From positions 124,001 through 188,000 of the forward strand of contig NZ_PIPN01000001.1 in assembly GCF_003986955.1 (NCBI RefSeq): DNA of 64,000 nt, read 5' to 3'. The stretch comes from Aliidiomarina sedimenti (GTDB taxonomy: Bacteria > Pseudomonadota > Gammaproteobacteria > Enterobacterales > Alteromonadaceae). The translations under genes were made by a program, and so were the position numbers. The notes under the pieces are model-generated. The model did not search any database and was not told where the DNA came from. It saw only the letters and a list, made by a program, of their open reading frames with translations. Positions 20,883 through 29,366 of the stretch are shown piece by piece. Position 1 is the first letter of the stretch; each line of letters begins with the position of its first letter.

Positions 20883-22721
20883 ATGAATTCTAGCTTTGAC
20901 GCCCAGGCTTTCATTAATAACCTAACCCATCAGCCCGGTGTTTACCGGATGTATGACGCTGATGGGGTAGTTATTTATGTCGGTAAAGCAAAAGACCTGC
21001 GCAAGCGGGTGAGTAGTTACTTTCGTAAGCAGGTCGATGCAGTTAAAACCAAGGCATTGGTCAAAAATATTGCGACCATGGATGTCACGGTTACCAACTC
21101 AGAAACCGAAGCGCTGATCCTGGAAAACAGTTTCATCAAAAAGTTTCGTCCCCGCTACAACGTGCTGCTGCGCGACGATAAGTCGTACCCATATATTTTC
21201 ATCTCTGCCCATGAACATCCCCGGATCGCCTTTCATCGTGGCACCAAACGTGAAAAAGGGGAGTATTTCGGGCCCTTTCCGAATGGTTCAGCGGTGCGTG
21301 AAAGCCTGCGCTTGCTGCAGAAACTGTTTCCGGTACGCCAGTGCGACGACAGTTATTATCGCGCGCGCAGTCGGCCCTGCCTGCAGCACCAGCTTAAGCG
21401 TTGCCTGGCACCCTGTGTGGGTCTGCCGACCGAAGCCGAGTATCAACAGCAGGTGGATTTAGCCAAGCTATTCTTACGCGGTAAGAATCAACAGGTAGTG
21501 GACAGCCTGATGCAACGCATGGAAGAAGCCAGTGCCCAGCTGGAGTTTGAAAAGGCGGCCCGCTTTCGTGATCAGATAGGCGCCTTGCGTCAGGTTCAGG
21601 ATAAGAACGCGGTGAGCGGCAGCCAGTCGATGCTGGATGTGATTGGCTTGCATCGTGAAAGCGGCTTTAGTTGTATTCAGGTACTCTTTATTCGCGATGG
21701 TCAGGTTCAGGGCAGTCGCAGCTATTTTCCTAAAGTTCCGGCGAATACCGATAACAGTGAATTGTTAGAATCGTTTCTGCTCCAGTTTTACTTGAATCAA
21801 CAGCGGGCAGGGCAGATCCCGGCGGAAGTCATTTTGCCGCATGGTGAGACTATTAGTAGTGATGTTCAAACGGCGCTGAGCGATGCGCTTGAGAAGCCTC
21901 TGAAAATCAATGCCACCAGCCGTGGTGAGCGGGCCCGTTATCAGTCGCTGGCGAATAAAAACGCGATGAATTCGGTGAGTAGCAAGCTCAGCTCACAAAC
22001 CACTATGGCAAATCGCTTGTCGGCACTGAAAAAGGCGCTGGAGAAGGCGCGGGTATGGGATGTTGATAAACCGGTTGAACGGATGGAATGCTTTGATATT
22101 TCCCATACCATGGGTGATCAGACTGTCGCCTCCTGCGTGGTTTTCGATCAGCAGGGGCCATTAAAGTCTGATTACCGACGGTTCAACATCAAAGACATTA
22201 CCGGTGGTGATGACTATGCGGCCATGGCGCAGGTGATGGAACGCCGCTACAAACACGCGATTGAACAGGATAATGTGCCGGATATCCTGTTTATTGACGG
22301 TGGTAAGGGGCAGCTAAAACAGGCCGAAGAGTATTTCGCCGACTGGCCGCAACCGCCGTTGCTAATTGGTGTCGCCAAAGGTGAAAGCCGTAAACCCGGG
22401 CTGGAAACCCTCTTTCTCGGGTTTGGTCAGGGGGCTATTCAGTTAAATGAAGATGACCCGGGGTTGCACTTGATCCAGTACATTCGCGATGAGTCCCACC
22501 GTTTTGCCATTACCGGGCATCGTCAGCGTCGTGCAAAAGTGAAAAAAACCTCTACATTAGAGGAAATTGAAGGCGTTGGGCCGAAGCGGCGAAAAACTTT
22601 ATTACATAACTTGGGTGGATTACAACAGGTAAAAAGCGCTAGTATAGAGCAACTTGCACAGGTCCCTGGGATTAGCCGTGCTATGGCTGAAACCATTTAC
22701 CATGCCTTCCGGGACGAATAG
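20883..22721 (+). CDS. uvrC: Excinuclease ABC subunit C
   Basis: A 612-residue UvrC, which makes both incisions in nucleotide excision repair. The order is N-terminal GIY-YIG nuclease (GVYRMYDADGVVIYVGKAKD), Cys-rich segment, UVR motif (LEFEKAARFRDQI), RNase H-like nuclease domain (MECFDISHTMGDQTVASCVV) and C-terminal tandem HhH (IEGVGPKRRKTLL, VPGISRAMAE). The start at 20883 is chosen because MNSSFDAQAF aligns with MSDQFDAKAF of E. coli; a start 30 bp upstream is possible. It follows the regulator by 42 bp, as in E. coli uvrY-uvrC. Confidence 0.96.
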   Translation: MNSSFDAQAFINNLTHQPGVYRMYDADGVVIYVGKAKDLRKRVSSYFRKQVDAVKTKALVKNIATMDVTVTNSETEALILENSFIKKFRPRYNVLLRDDKSYPYIFISAHEHPRIAFHRGTKREKGEYFGPFPNGSAVRESLRLLQKLFPVRQCDDSYYRARSRPCLQHQLKRCLAPCVGLPTEAEYQQQVDLAKLFLRGKNQQVVDSLMQRMEEASAQLEFEKAARFRDQIGALRQVQDKNAVSGSQSMLDVIGLHRESGFSCIQVLFIRDGQVQGSRSYFPKVPANTDNSELLESFLLQFYLNQQRAGQIPAEVILPHGETISSDVQTALSDALEKPLKINATSRGERARYQSLANKNAMNSVSSKLSSQTTMANRLSALKKALEKARVWDVDKPVERMECFDISHTMGDQTVASCVVFDQQGPLKSDYRRFNIKDITGGDDYAAMAQVMERRYKHAIEQDNVPDILFIDGGKGQLKQAEEYFADWPQPPLLIGVAKGESRKPGLETLFLGFGQGAIQLNEDDPGLHLIQYIRDESHRFAITGHRQRRAKVKKTSTLEEIEGVGPKRRKTLLHNLGGLQQVKSASIEQLAQVPGISRAMAETIYHAFRDE

Positions 22722-22748
22722 CAACCAATTACGAGAGAAGCCTACTTC

Positions 22749-23306
22749 ATGTGGAATATTCCTAATTTATTGACATCATTCAGGATTTTTCTGATCCCCG
22801 TATTTCTGGTGGTGTTTTACTTACCCGTTGAGAATGCGCATTTTCTGGCGGCACTTATTTTTGTTCTGGCCGCTATTACCGATGCTCTCGATGGCTGGGT
22901 AGCGCGCAAATTCGATCAAATGACCAAGTTCGGCGCATTTTTTGATCCTGTGGCCGATAAGATCATGGTTGCAGCGGCTTTGATTGTGGTGGTGGAAGAC
23001 TACGGAAGTCTATGGATTACCGTCCCGGGGCTGATTATTATCAGTCGTGAACTGATTGTTTCTGCGCTACGTGAATGGATGGCTGAAATCGGTAAGCGGT
23101 CAGCTGTTGCTGTGTCCAGTCTTGGAAAAGTGAAGACCATCGCGCAAATGGTCGCTCTGACAGGTTTACTCTGGCAGGCGAATAAAGGCATTGAAGTGAT
23201 TGCGACCATGGCGCTTTATGTGTCTGCGGTACTGACCATTTGGTCGATGTACATATATCTGGATAACGCCTGGAAAGACCTGACTGACGAATCGAACGCT
23301 AAGTAG
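22749..23306 (+). CDS. pgsA: CDP-diacylglycerol-glycerol-3-phosphate 3-phosphatidyltransferase PgsA
   Basis: A 185-residue membrane enzyme making phosphatidylglycerol phosphate. The CDP-alcohol phosphotransferase signature is complete: D48-G49-x2-A52-R53-x8-G62-x3-D66-x3-D70. Several hydrophobic helices are seen. It lies 27 bp after uvrC and is followed by tRNA-Gly, the same order as E. coli uvrC-pgsA-glyW. Confidence 0.96.
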   Translation: MWNIPNLLTSFRIFLIPVFLVVFYLPVENAHFLAALIFVLAAITDALDGWVARKFDQMTKFGAFFDPVADKIMVAAALIVVVEDYGSLWITVPGLIIISRELIVSALREWMAEIGKRSAVAVSSLGKVKTIAQMVALTGLLWQANKGIEVIATMALYVSAVLTIWSMYIYLDNAWKDLTDESNAK

Positions 23307-23356
23307 TCAAATCAGTTAAAAATTACGCAAACAGTCAGCTTAAAGCAAATAAAGTG

Positions 23357-23384
23357 TTGACTGTGGCGTATCTGGCAGTAAAAT
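23357..23384 (+). promoter_or_regulatory. tRNA-Gly promoter
   Basis: TTGACT (23357-23362), a 16-bp spacer and TAAAAT (23379-23384), placed about 16 bp before the tRNA 5' end. A strong sigma-70-type promoter by inspection. Confidence 0.7.
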
Positions 23385-23399
23385 GCAAAGCATCGAAAC

Positions 23400-23475
23400 G
23401 CGAGTATAGCTCAGCTGGTAGAGCGCGACCTTGCCAAGGTCGAGGTCACGAGTTCGAACCTCGTTACTCGCTCCA
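23400..23475 (+). tRNA. tRNA-Gly(GCC)
   Basis: A 76-nt tRNA with acceptor GCGAGTA/TACTCGC, anticodon loop TTGCCAA (GCC), T-loop TTCGAAC and encoded CCA. In E. coli the equivalent glyW is immediately followed by cysT and leuZ; here those tRNAs are 5.1 kb further on. Confidence 0.97.
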
Positions 23476-23485
23476 AATTTCGCAC

Positions 23486-23511
23486 AAAACGCCACCCTCG
23501 GGTGGCGTTTT
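23486..23511 (+). terminator. Terminator after tRNA-Gly
   Basis: Hairpin AAAACGCCACC-ctcg-GGTGGCGTTTT followed by GCGTTTTAG, 11 bp after the tRNA. It ends the tRNA-Gly transcript and insulates the chemoreceptor gene downstream. Confidence 0.88.
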
Positions 23512-23592
23512 GCGTTTTAGGTTCATTTTTTAAATCAGACCCGCTAGGATACCGGTACACATATCAGACAATCCTTTGCTGTTGGGGGTCTA

Positions 23593-25539
23593 ATGGACTT
23601 GAACAAGCTACCGATCCGAACGCTGCTGGTTATCTTTATGGCCATCGCGCTGACTGTTGTCACGCTCGCTGCAGCATTTGTAAACATCTCACAATTCTCC
23701 CGTTTCTATTATTCTCAGACCGAAACCGAACTGTTGCCAAACGCGTTAGGGCGCCTGGGTGAAGAAGTACGCTCTGAAATTAACCGCCCGATCCTGTTAT
23801 CGACGGCGCTGGCGCAGAATAGTTTTTTGCATGAATGGACACGGCAGGCAGATACCAGCAGTTCACTGCATCAACAGTCGGTGGATTTTCTAGCCAGCTA
23901 TGGTGCGCAGAATGAAGCAGATGCTGTGTTCTGGGTCAGCGCGCTGGATCAGCGTTACTACACGCAGAATGGCTTTTTCAAAGAGATGTCTGATCAGGAC
24001 CCTCGTGATAGCTGGTTCTTCGACTTTATGAACAGTGATGAAAGCGTGCAGCTGAATCTTGACCCCGATGAACAAAGTGGCGCGCTAACGCTGTTTGTAA
24101 ACACTCGGGTCGAGGACCCTGAAACGGGCCAGGCGCTGGCTGCTGCAGGCCTGGGTTTTGATGTCACAGAGATTTCGCAGATGGTCGCCCAGCGTCAGCT
24201 TGGTGAGCGTGGCTATATCTTTCTGGTGGATCAGCAGAACCATGTTATAGCCCACAGCGACAATGGATTCATTGGTCGCGCGTTGGCTGATATTAGTGAT
24301 TACCAGCCACTGGCAGAGTTTGTCGGACAGCAGGCTCAGGGGTTTCGCCAGCAACGGGTCACCATTGATGGCGAAGAAGTCTACGTCGGGGTCACCGATG
24401 TCGATGGTACCGGATTAAACGTGATCGGGATCTTCCCGGTCAGTGAAGTATCCTCTGAGATCAATGCGGTGTCCGCCTGGGCATTACTGGTCAGCCTGTT
24501 ACTGGCAGTTGGTTTTGTTATTGCCAGCGTCTTTTTTGCCAATAACCTGAGTAAAAAAATTCGTCGGGTGGGAGACCAGTTGTTATCAATGTCAGGTGAC
24601 GGTGGCGACTTAACGGTACGGCTGGATGACTCAGCAAATAACGAGCTGGGTCACCTGGCGAAAGGGTTTAATGCGATTATCGGTACCATCGGAAACATGG
24701 TGGAGAACATCAAAGAGTCGCAGGCGCTGATGAAAAAAGACATTGATACCATTGGTGACTTAACCGGCCGTACCGCCGATGCGACCAATGAGCAAGGTGA
24801 GCAAACCGATCAGGTGGCCACGGCAATCAACGAAATGGGTCAGACCGTGGCCGATATCTCGTCGATTGCAAATCGCACCGCGGACAATTCAGAATCGGCG
24901 TTAACTGAGGTTACCCAAACCAGTCAGAGCATGTCTGAGACCTCGACCGCCATGCACTCACTGAATGAGTTAATTAATAACACCCAGCAAACCATTGCAG
25001 AATTTGCCGCGCAAGCCGAGGCGATTGACGGTGTGGTTGAAGTTATCAATAACATTTCTGAGCAGACCAATTTACTTGCGTTGAATGCTGCCATCGAAGC
25101 CGCACGAGCCGGTGAGCAGGGCAGAGGCTTCTCTGTGGTGGCGGATGAAGTCCGCACCCTGGCGCAACGCACCAAGACCTCCACCGCTGAAATTCAGGAA
25201 CAGGTCGCGCAACTGCAGGCACTGGCGGCGAAATCGACCAAAGCGATACAGCAAGGCAGTGAAGATACCGAGACGGTGACTCAGCTGACCGAGCGCTCGG
25301 CGCAATCGCTGAAACAGGTAGAGGCTGCTTTCCAGCAAATAAGTGATGGTAACCATCAGGTGGCGACGGCCACCGAAGAGCAGAGCAGTGTGGTTGAGCA
25401 TGTCAATCAGTCTGCCCACGCCATTCGTGAAAGCGCACTGGAAATTAACGACAACCTGAAACAGCAGCGTGCATCAATGCGCCATCTTAGCGAGTTGGCG
25501 GACCATATGAACGCTCTGGTCAGTCAGTTTAAAGTATGA
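23593..25539 (+). CDS. Methyl-accepting chemotaxis protein with periplasmic Cache-type sensor
   Basis: A 648-residue chemoreceptor. One transmembrane helix is near residues 13-35, then a periplasmic region of about 255 residues with dCache-like features ([26 protein letters not shown]). A second helix lies near 293-317, followed by HAMP and a coiled-coil signalling domain with the hairpin tip [20 protein letters not shown]. The ligand is not readable from sequence. A DUF2007 gene overlaps its stop as ATGA. Confidence 0.93.
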   Translation: MDLNKLPIRTLLVIFMAIALTVVTLAAAFVNISQFSRFYYSQTETELLPNALGRLGEEVRSEINRPILLSTALAQNSFLHEWTRQADTSSSLHQQSVDFLASYGAQNEADAVFWVSALDQRYYTQNGFFKEMSDQDPRDSWFFDFMNSDESVQLNLDPDEQSGALTLFVNTRVEDPETGQALAAAGLGFDVTEISQMVAQRQLGERGYIFLVDQQNHVIAHSDNGFIGRALADISDYQPLAEFVGQQAQGFRQQRVTIDGEEVYVGVTDVDGTGLNVIGIFPVSEVSSEINAVSAWALLVSLLLAVGFVIASVFFANNLSKKIRRVGDQLLSMSGDGGDLTVRLDDSANNELGHLAKGFNAIIGTIGNMVENIKESQALMKKDIDTIGDLTGRTADATNEQGEQTDQVATAINEMGQTVADISSIANRTADNSESALTEVTQTSQSMSETSTAMHSLNELINNTQQTIAEFAAQAEAIDGVVEVINNISEQTNLLALNAAIEAARAGEQGRGFSVVADEVRTLAQRTKTSTAEIQEQVAQLQALAAKSTKAIQQGSEDTETVTQLTERSAQSLKQVEAAFQQISDGNHQVATATEEQSSVVEHVNQSAHAIRESALEINDNLKQQRASMRHLSELADHMNALVSQFKV

Positions 25540-25868
25540 TGAAAGTCCAGAGTCACTGGGTGAAAGCCTATAGCGCGGGCAATCCCATGGAAGCCGAGCT
25601 CCTGGTGGGGTTGCTGCATCGCCAGGGGATCCGCGCAGGCTTGCGTAGCCAGGGACTGATGGGCGGCATTGGCGAGTTGCCGATGGATGCGTTGTACACC
25701 CCAGTCTGGGTGCCTGCTGAGTCGCTCGTGGCGGCCAAGCAGGTACTCACTGCCTATGAAGCGCAAAGCGGTGATGAATGGCGGTGCCAGAACTGTGCTG
25801 AAGTGAATGGCAGCAGCTTTGAACTATGCTGGCAATGCGGCGAGCCGCCAGCTGAACCGACTGGATAG
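25536..25868 (+). CDS. DUF2007 protein with C-terminal zinc ribbon
   Basis: A 110-residue protein. The N-terminal part fits DUF2007 (putative signal-transducing, PII-like fold): [19 protein letters not shown] and [15 protein letters not shown]. The C-terminus carries a two-CxxC zinc ribbon with cysteines at 84, 87, 98 and 101. The start overlaps the chemoreceptor stop (ATGA), implying coupled translation. Function is unknown. Confidence 0.8.
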   Translation: MMKVQSHWVKAYSAGNPMEAELLVGLLHRQGIRAGLRSQGLMGGIGELPMDALYTPVWVPAESLVAAKQVLTAYEAQSGDEWRCQNCAEVNGSSFELCWQCGEPPAEPTG

Positions 25869-26038
25869 GAGTCCTCTTATTCTCTGCATATGATTCATTT
25901 GACCAAGCGCAAGATCCAGAAAGAGTGCGTCCGCTAGAATAGCTTTTCATCCTATCAGGCGAGTTGTCATCAGTGTGTCGTCAACGTACTCTAGGCTACT
26001 GAACAGGGTATTAAAATTAGAACTACGAGGGATCTTGT

Positions 26039-27568
26039 TTGCCTTTTCTTAAGGACTTTTATCACGCTGTCGTCCACGCGTTACGCAACCTGTTACCTAT
26101 TGTCATCGTGGTGGCTGTATTCCAGGCGCTGGTGCTGCAACAGATGCCGGATGGGCTGGCAAGTATGGCGCTTGGTTTGCTTATTGTTGCCTTTGGCGTT
26201 GCGCTCTTTTTGCAGGGACTTGAGCTCAGTATCTTCCCGGTGGGAAAAAGCCTCTCTAACCAGTTTGCGCGGCGTGGCTCGCTGCCAATTTTACTGCTGT
26301 TTGGGTTTGCCATTGGTTTTTCAGCGGTAATTGCAGAACCCGCATTAATTGCAGTCGCAGAACAGGCCCAGACCATTAGCGAAGGACGCATCGATGCATT
26401 GACGCTGCGTTTACTGGTCGCTACCTCGGTCGGCCTGGTGGTCGCACTCGGTGTGTTACGCACCCTGATGGGCTGGCCCATTCACTGGATCATGATCACC
26501 GGCTATATGCTGGTGGTGGCGGTGACCTATTTTGCCCCGGAAGAGATTGTCGGCTTAGCCTATGACTCTGGTGGCGTAACCACGAATATTGTCACGGTTC
26601 CGCTGATAGCGGCGTTGGGTATTGGCCTGGCGGCATCGATCCGGGGTCGTAACCCGTTAATGGATGGTTTTGGTCTGGTCGCGATGGCGGTGATGGTGCC
26701 GATGATCAGCGTGCAGGTGTACGGGATCCTGGTCTACGCTGGTGGCGCGGAAACTGCCGAACTGGTTATTAAGCAGGAAAGCGGGAAAACTGGTGGTGCG
26801 GTGCAAATGCTACTGGACCTGGCATATATGGTTCGTGACGTCTTGCCGATTATTCTGACCGTACTGTTTTTCCAGTACATCGTGCTCAAGCGAAAGCTGA
26901 ATAATCCGCGCGTGGTTGCACTTGGCTTTGGGCTGGTTATCCTTGGTTTGTATGCCTTTGTGGTCGGCCTCAAACTGGGCCTGTTTCCAATTGGAACCAG
27001 CATGGCTGAGCAGCTGATAGGACTCGGGGCGATCCACTTTGTGTACCTGTTTGCCTTTGCTATCGGTTTCGCCACAACCATGGCTGAACCCGCCTTAATC
27101 GCGATAGGGCAACAGGCAGAGGAAGCCGCGCAAGGCCGGGTCAATGGCAACGCGATTCGAATTCTGGTGGCGATAGGAGTGGCTATCGGTATCACTATTG
27201 GTGTGCACCGGATCATCAGCGGTGATTCGATTCATTACTACATTATGGGCGGCTACTCGCTGGTGATTGTGCTGACGCTGCTCGCTCCGCGCTACATTGT
27301 AGCCCTGGCCTACGACCTCGGCGGCGTCACCACCTCGGAAGTCACAGTGCCACTGGTCACCGCGCTTGGCATCGGTCTGGCGACCCATATCGAAGGGCGT
27401 AATATACTGATTGATGGCTTTGGCTTAATTGCCTTCGCCTCAATTTTTCCAATTGTAACCGTGATGACGTACGCCATCGTGGCAGACTTTATCGCGCGCC
27501 GAAAAGACATAGCTCGAAACGACGCAGTTGAATCAACAAACGACCAAACGAAAGAGGGAAGCGCATGA
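26039..27568 (+). CDS. DUF1538 membrane protein, internally duplicated putative transporter
   Basis: A 509-residue integral membrane protein made of two DUF1538 halves with a repeat period of exactly 250 residues. AEPALIA occurs at about 99 and 349, GGVTT-x2-VTVPL at 178 and 428, and IxGRNxLxDGFGL at 201 and 451. About 12 or more hydrophobic segments in two similar sets suggest a transporter with pseudo-twofold symmetry. The start is GTG at 26039 with GAGGG upstream. The stop overlaps the PII-like gene start (ATGA). The substrate is unknown. Confidence 0.85.
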   Translation: MPFLKDFYHAVVHALRNLLPIVIVVAVFQALVLQQMPDGLASMALGLLIVAFGVALFLQGLELSIFPVGKSLSNQFARRGSLPILLLFGFAIGFSAVIAEPALIAVAEQAQTISEGRIDALTLRLLVATSVGLVVALGVLRTLMGWPIHWIMITGYMLVVAVTYFAPEEIVGLAYDSGGVTTNIVTVPLIAALGIGLAASIRGRNPLMDGFGLVAMAVMVPMISVQVYGILVYAGGAETAELVIKQESGKTGGAVQMLLDLAYMVRDVLPIILTVLFFQYIVLKRKLNNPRVVALGFGLVILGLYAFVVGLKLGLFPIGTSMAEQLIGLGAIHFVYLFAFAIGFATTMAEPALIAIGQQAEEAAQGRVNGNAIRILVAIGVAIGITIGVHRIISGDSIHYYIMGGYSLVIVLTLLAPRYIVALAYDLGGVTTSEVTVPLVTALGIGLATHIEGRNILIDGFGLIAFASIFPIVTVMTYAIVADFIARRKDIARNDAVESTNDQTKEGSA

Positions 27569-27918
27569 AGTTTTCAGTATTGGTGGCTATCGTGCCGGAA
27601 GAACTAGAACAGGAATCCATTGATGCCGCGCGTGAACATGGCGCAGGCGGCATCACCGTGATGTCGGCCAGAGGCATCAGCAATACGGTTAAGAAAACGT
27701 TTTTTGGCCTGACCTATGACGGCAGCCAGAGTGTGCTGGTGATGGTACTGGAGAAAAGCCTCTCCCTTGATGTGCTGAAGTCGTTGCAGAGCATCGTCAA
27801 CCCGCCGGATAAAGACGACTCCAAAGGGCTGGTGTTCACGCTTGGCCTTGAGCACCTGGCGGGCATTGATATGACGCAGGTCGAGAAATTTGAACAACAC
27901 GTAAAACAAACACTGTAA
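27565..27918 (+). CDS. PII-like signalling protein
   Basis: A 117-residue protein with a PII-like ferredoxin fold pattern (MKFSVLVAIVPEELEQESIDAAREHGAGGITV). It lacks the GlnB/GlnK T-loop with the uridylylated Tyr and ends in a different helix, so it is not a classical nitrogen PII. It is translationally coupled to the DUF1538 gene upstream, which suggests it binds or gates that membrane protein, as GlnK does AmtB (inference). Confidence 0.75.
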   Translation: MKFSVLVAIVPEELEQESIDAAREHGAGGITVMSARGISNTVKKTFFGLTYDGSQSVLVMVLEKSLSLDVLKSLQSIVNPPDKDDSKGLVFTLGLEHLAGIDMTQVEKFEQHVKQTL

Positions 27919-27942
27919 CTTTAATTCGCAGGGTACAAACTA

Positions 27943-28365
27943 GTGAACGATTCCAACGAAACCAGAAAGGCAATTGCAATGCAAGTACGTGACGTAATGG
28001 TAAAAGACGTGGTCTGTGTCTCGCCTTTCGCCACCATCCGCGAGGCGCTGAGCCTGATGAAACGGCATGACCTTAAGTCATTGGTGGTCGACAAGCGAGC
28101 TGATCATGATGCCTTTGGACTGATTACTTACACCAACATCATGAAAACCATCATCGCCGAAGAAGGCGATATCGACTTGCTCAACGTCTACGATGTCTGC
28201 GCCAAACCTGCGCTGTCAGTCGGCAAAAGCCTTGCCGTTAAGCATGTTGCCGCGATGATGACTGAGCATCGGGTTAAACGCCTGGTGGTTCTTGACGACA
28301 ACGACCTCGTCGGCTTTATCGCCATGGACGATATTATGGATATTCTGCTCGCCAGCATAGATTAA
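27943..28365 (+). CDS. Tandem CBS-domain protein
   Basis: A 140-residue protein consisting of one CBS pair (Bateman module): VRDVMVKDVVCVSPFATIREAL and later VGKSLAVKHVAAMMTEHRVKRLVVLD. These usually bind adenine nucleotides. The GTG at 27943 and an ATG at 27979 (with AAAGG upstream) are both possible starts. Third gene of the DUF1538/PII-like/CBS module, 24 bp after the PII-like gene. Confidence 0.88.
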   Translation: MNDSNETRKAIAMQVRDVMVKDVVCVSPFATIREALSLMKRHDLKSLVVDKRADHDAFGLITYTNIMKTIIAEEGDIDLLNVYDVCAKPALSVGKSLAVKHVAAMMTEHRVKRLVVLDDNDLVGFIAMDDIMDILLASID

Positions 28366-28510
28366 ACTATGCGACCCGTTGCTTAATAGTTAACCTGTTG
28401 AAAAATAGGCTTATTTGCTTAAGCCTAGGACAGAAACTACGAATAATTAGGCACTTGTCGCAAAAGCGTCTGAAAAACGCGCAATCAGTTCGTTTTATTG
28501 CAAAAGACTG

Positions 28511-28546
28511 TTTACAGGCCAGCAAGATGGTGGCAGAATTGCGCCC
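28511..28546 (+). promoter_or_regulatory. tRNA-Cys(-Leu) promoter
   Basis: TTTACA (28511-28516), a 17-bp spacer and CAGAAT (28534-28539), followed by the GC-rich discriminator TGCGCCC. The GC discriminator is typical of stringently controlled stable-RNA promoters. It is 32 bp before tRNA-Cys and would also serve tRNA-Leu. Confidence 0.65.
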
Positions 28547-28577
28547 AGCACTGGCACAGAGCCAGTCGAGCTTAACT

Positions 28578-28651
28578 GGCGGGTTGGCAGAATGGCTATG
28601 CAGCGGATTGCAAATCCGTGGATCTCGGTTCGACTCCGGGACCCGCCTCCA
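28578..28651 (+). tRNA. tRNA-Cys(GCA)
   Basis: A 74-nt tRNA with acceptor GGCGGGT/ACCCGCC, anticodon loop TTGCAAA (GCA), T-loop TTCGACT and encoded CCA. It is followed after 55 bp by tRNA-Leu. Confidence 0.97.
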
Positions 28652-28706
28652 TTAAGTTGTTGGCTTTTCTCAGGCAAGCAACAAAGCTCTATTCCACAAA
28701 AGTGTC

Positions 28707-28793
28707 GCCCGGGTGGTGAAATTGGTAGACACAAGGGATTTAAAATCCCTCGCTCGTAAGAGCGTGCCGGTTCAAGTCCGGCCCCGGGCACCA
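28707..28793 (+). tRNA. tRNA-Leu(UAA), attachment site of the adjacent element
   Basis: An 87-nt class II tRNA: acceptor GCCCGGG/CCCGGGC, anticodon stem AGGGA/TCCCT with loop TTTAAAA (UAA), variable arm CGCTCGTAAGAGCG, T-loop TTCAAGT and encoded CCA. Its last 56 bp (28738-28793), from the anticodon stem to CCA, recur exactly at 30943-30998. Confidence 0.97.
28738..28793 (+). repeat. attL-type direct repeat (inside tRNA-Leu)
   Basis: 56 bp identical to 30943-30998. The flanking bases differ on both sides (G vs C before, A vs T after), which defines the limits. Identity starts in the anticodon stem-loop, a common crossover location for tRNA-specific integrases. Confidence 0.93.
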
Positions 28794-28813
28794 ATTTTTT
28801 ATATTTTAAATCA

Positions 28814-28839
28814 ATATTTTATATGGCCATATAAAATAT
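28814..28839. repeat. 26-bp perfect palindrome beside attL
   Basis: The sequence ATATTTTATATGG is followed directly by its exact reverse complement, with no spacer. It starts 21 bp after the tRNA CCA. With no loop and no following T run it is unlikely to be a standard terminator. A protein-binding or recombination-accessory site is possible (inference). Confidence 0.7.
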
Positions 28840-28869
28840 AGAGTTGTTTGAATTCACTAAAAAAGCAAC

Positions 28870-28878
28870 TGTTTAAGT
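28870..28878 (+). repeat. TGTTTAAGT repeat, copy 1
   Basis: First of four same-orientation copies of TGTTTAAGT inside the element. 77 bp right of the attL repeat. Possible arm-type recombinase site. Confidence 0.5.
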
Positions 28879-28897
28879 CCGTTTTAATTTTGTTTGA

Positions 28898-28910
28898 TGT
28901 TTAAGTTTCT
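28898..28910 (+). repeat. TGTTTAAGTTTCT repeat, copy 2
   Basis: Second copy; it shares 13 bp (TGTTTAAGTTTCT) exactly with copy 4 near the right end. 28 bp from copy 1. Confidence 0.55.
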
Positions 28911-29034
28911 GCTCCCCTCTAGCGTGTCTAAATCCACTGCTATTTTCATAGTTATATCGTTTTAGCCAGAGCACGATTTTTGCTCGATTTCATATGCATT
29001 CTGTTCGGTGCCCCCTTGCTTTTTCGATGCCTAC

Positions 29035-29047
29035 TGTTTAAGTTTTC
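29035..29047 (+). repeat. TGTTTAAGTTTTC repeat, copy 3
   Basis: Third copy, differing from copies 2 and 4 only after the first 11 bp. Preceded by AC, as in copy 1. Confidence 0.5.
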
Positions 29048-29366
29048 CTTTATAAGCCGCATTCCGTAAAAATCTTATCTCATTTTTCAATACTCGAAAC
29101 ACCTAAGCTCTTCGGTTAATTCATAGAGATTTCTTCAAAAATTTCAAAGATCTAACACTTTAAACTGATGGTTATCAACACCACGATACTTTATCTGTGA
29201 AATGGCCTGGACAGGTTTGTATAACTTGCCGCTATAATAAAAAGTCTAAATTAGAGGTTGCATTTCGCGTAATATCGCACTACTTTGTAAAAACCTTTGC
29301 ACCCGCACATCTCTAGGTTGGGATCGTGTTGAAACGGTGGAAGGAGAGACAAAAGAGAATTTTACT

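Larger units (their letters stand above)
28794..29366. other. Left non-coding part of the tRNA-Leu element
   Basis: 573 bp, A+T-rich, with no frame that looks like a gene. It contains the palindrome at 28814-28839, three TGTTTAAGT copies (28870, 28898, 29035) and a possible -10 TATAAT at 29233-29238. TGGACA lies 19 bp before that -10, a poor spacing. The AIPR-like gene starts at its right edge. Confidence 0.6.

Noticed and set aside
28407-28426. AGGCTTA/TAAGCCT hairpin between the CBS gene and tRNA-Cys as a terminator
   Set aside because: No T run follows on the plus strand where the CBS gene would need it; left as an unassigned small inverted repeat.
28495-28794. 99-codon minus-strand ORF antisense to tRNA-Cys and tRNA-Leu
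   Set aside because: It is the mirror of two tRNA genes and their promoter; such ORFs (with GLEPARS-like runs) are a well-known artefact of tRNA antisense translation.
28873-28986. Basic 38-codon minus-strand frame ending KLKRT, considered as the tail of a lost integrase
   Set aside because: No recognisable recombinase motif, no start codon with a ribosome-binding site, and open stretches of this size are common in A+T-rich DNA.
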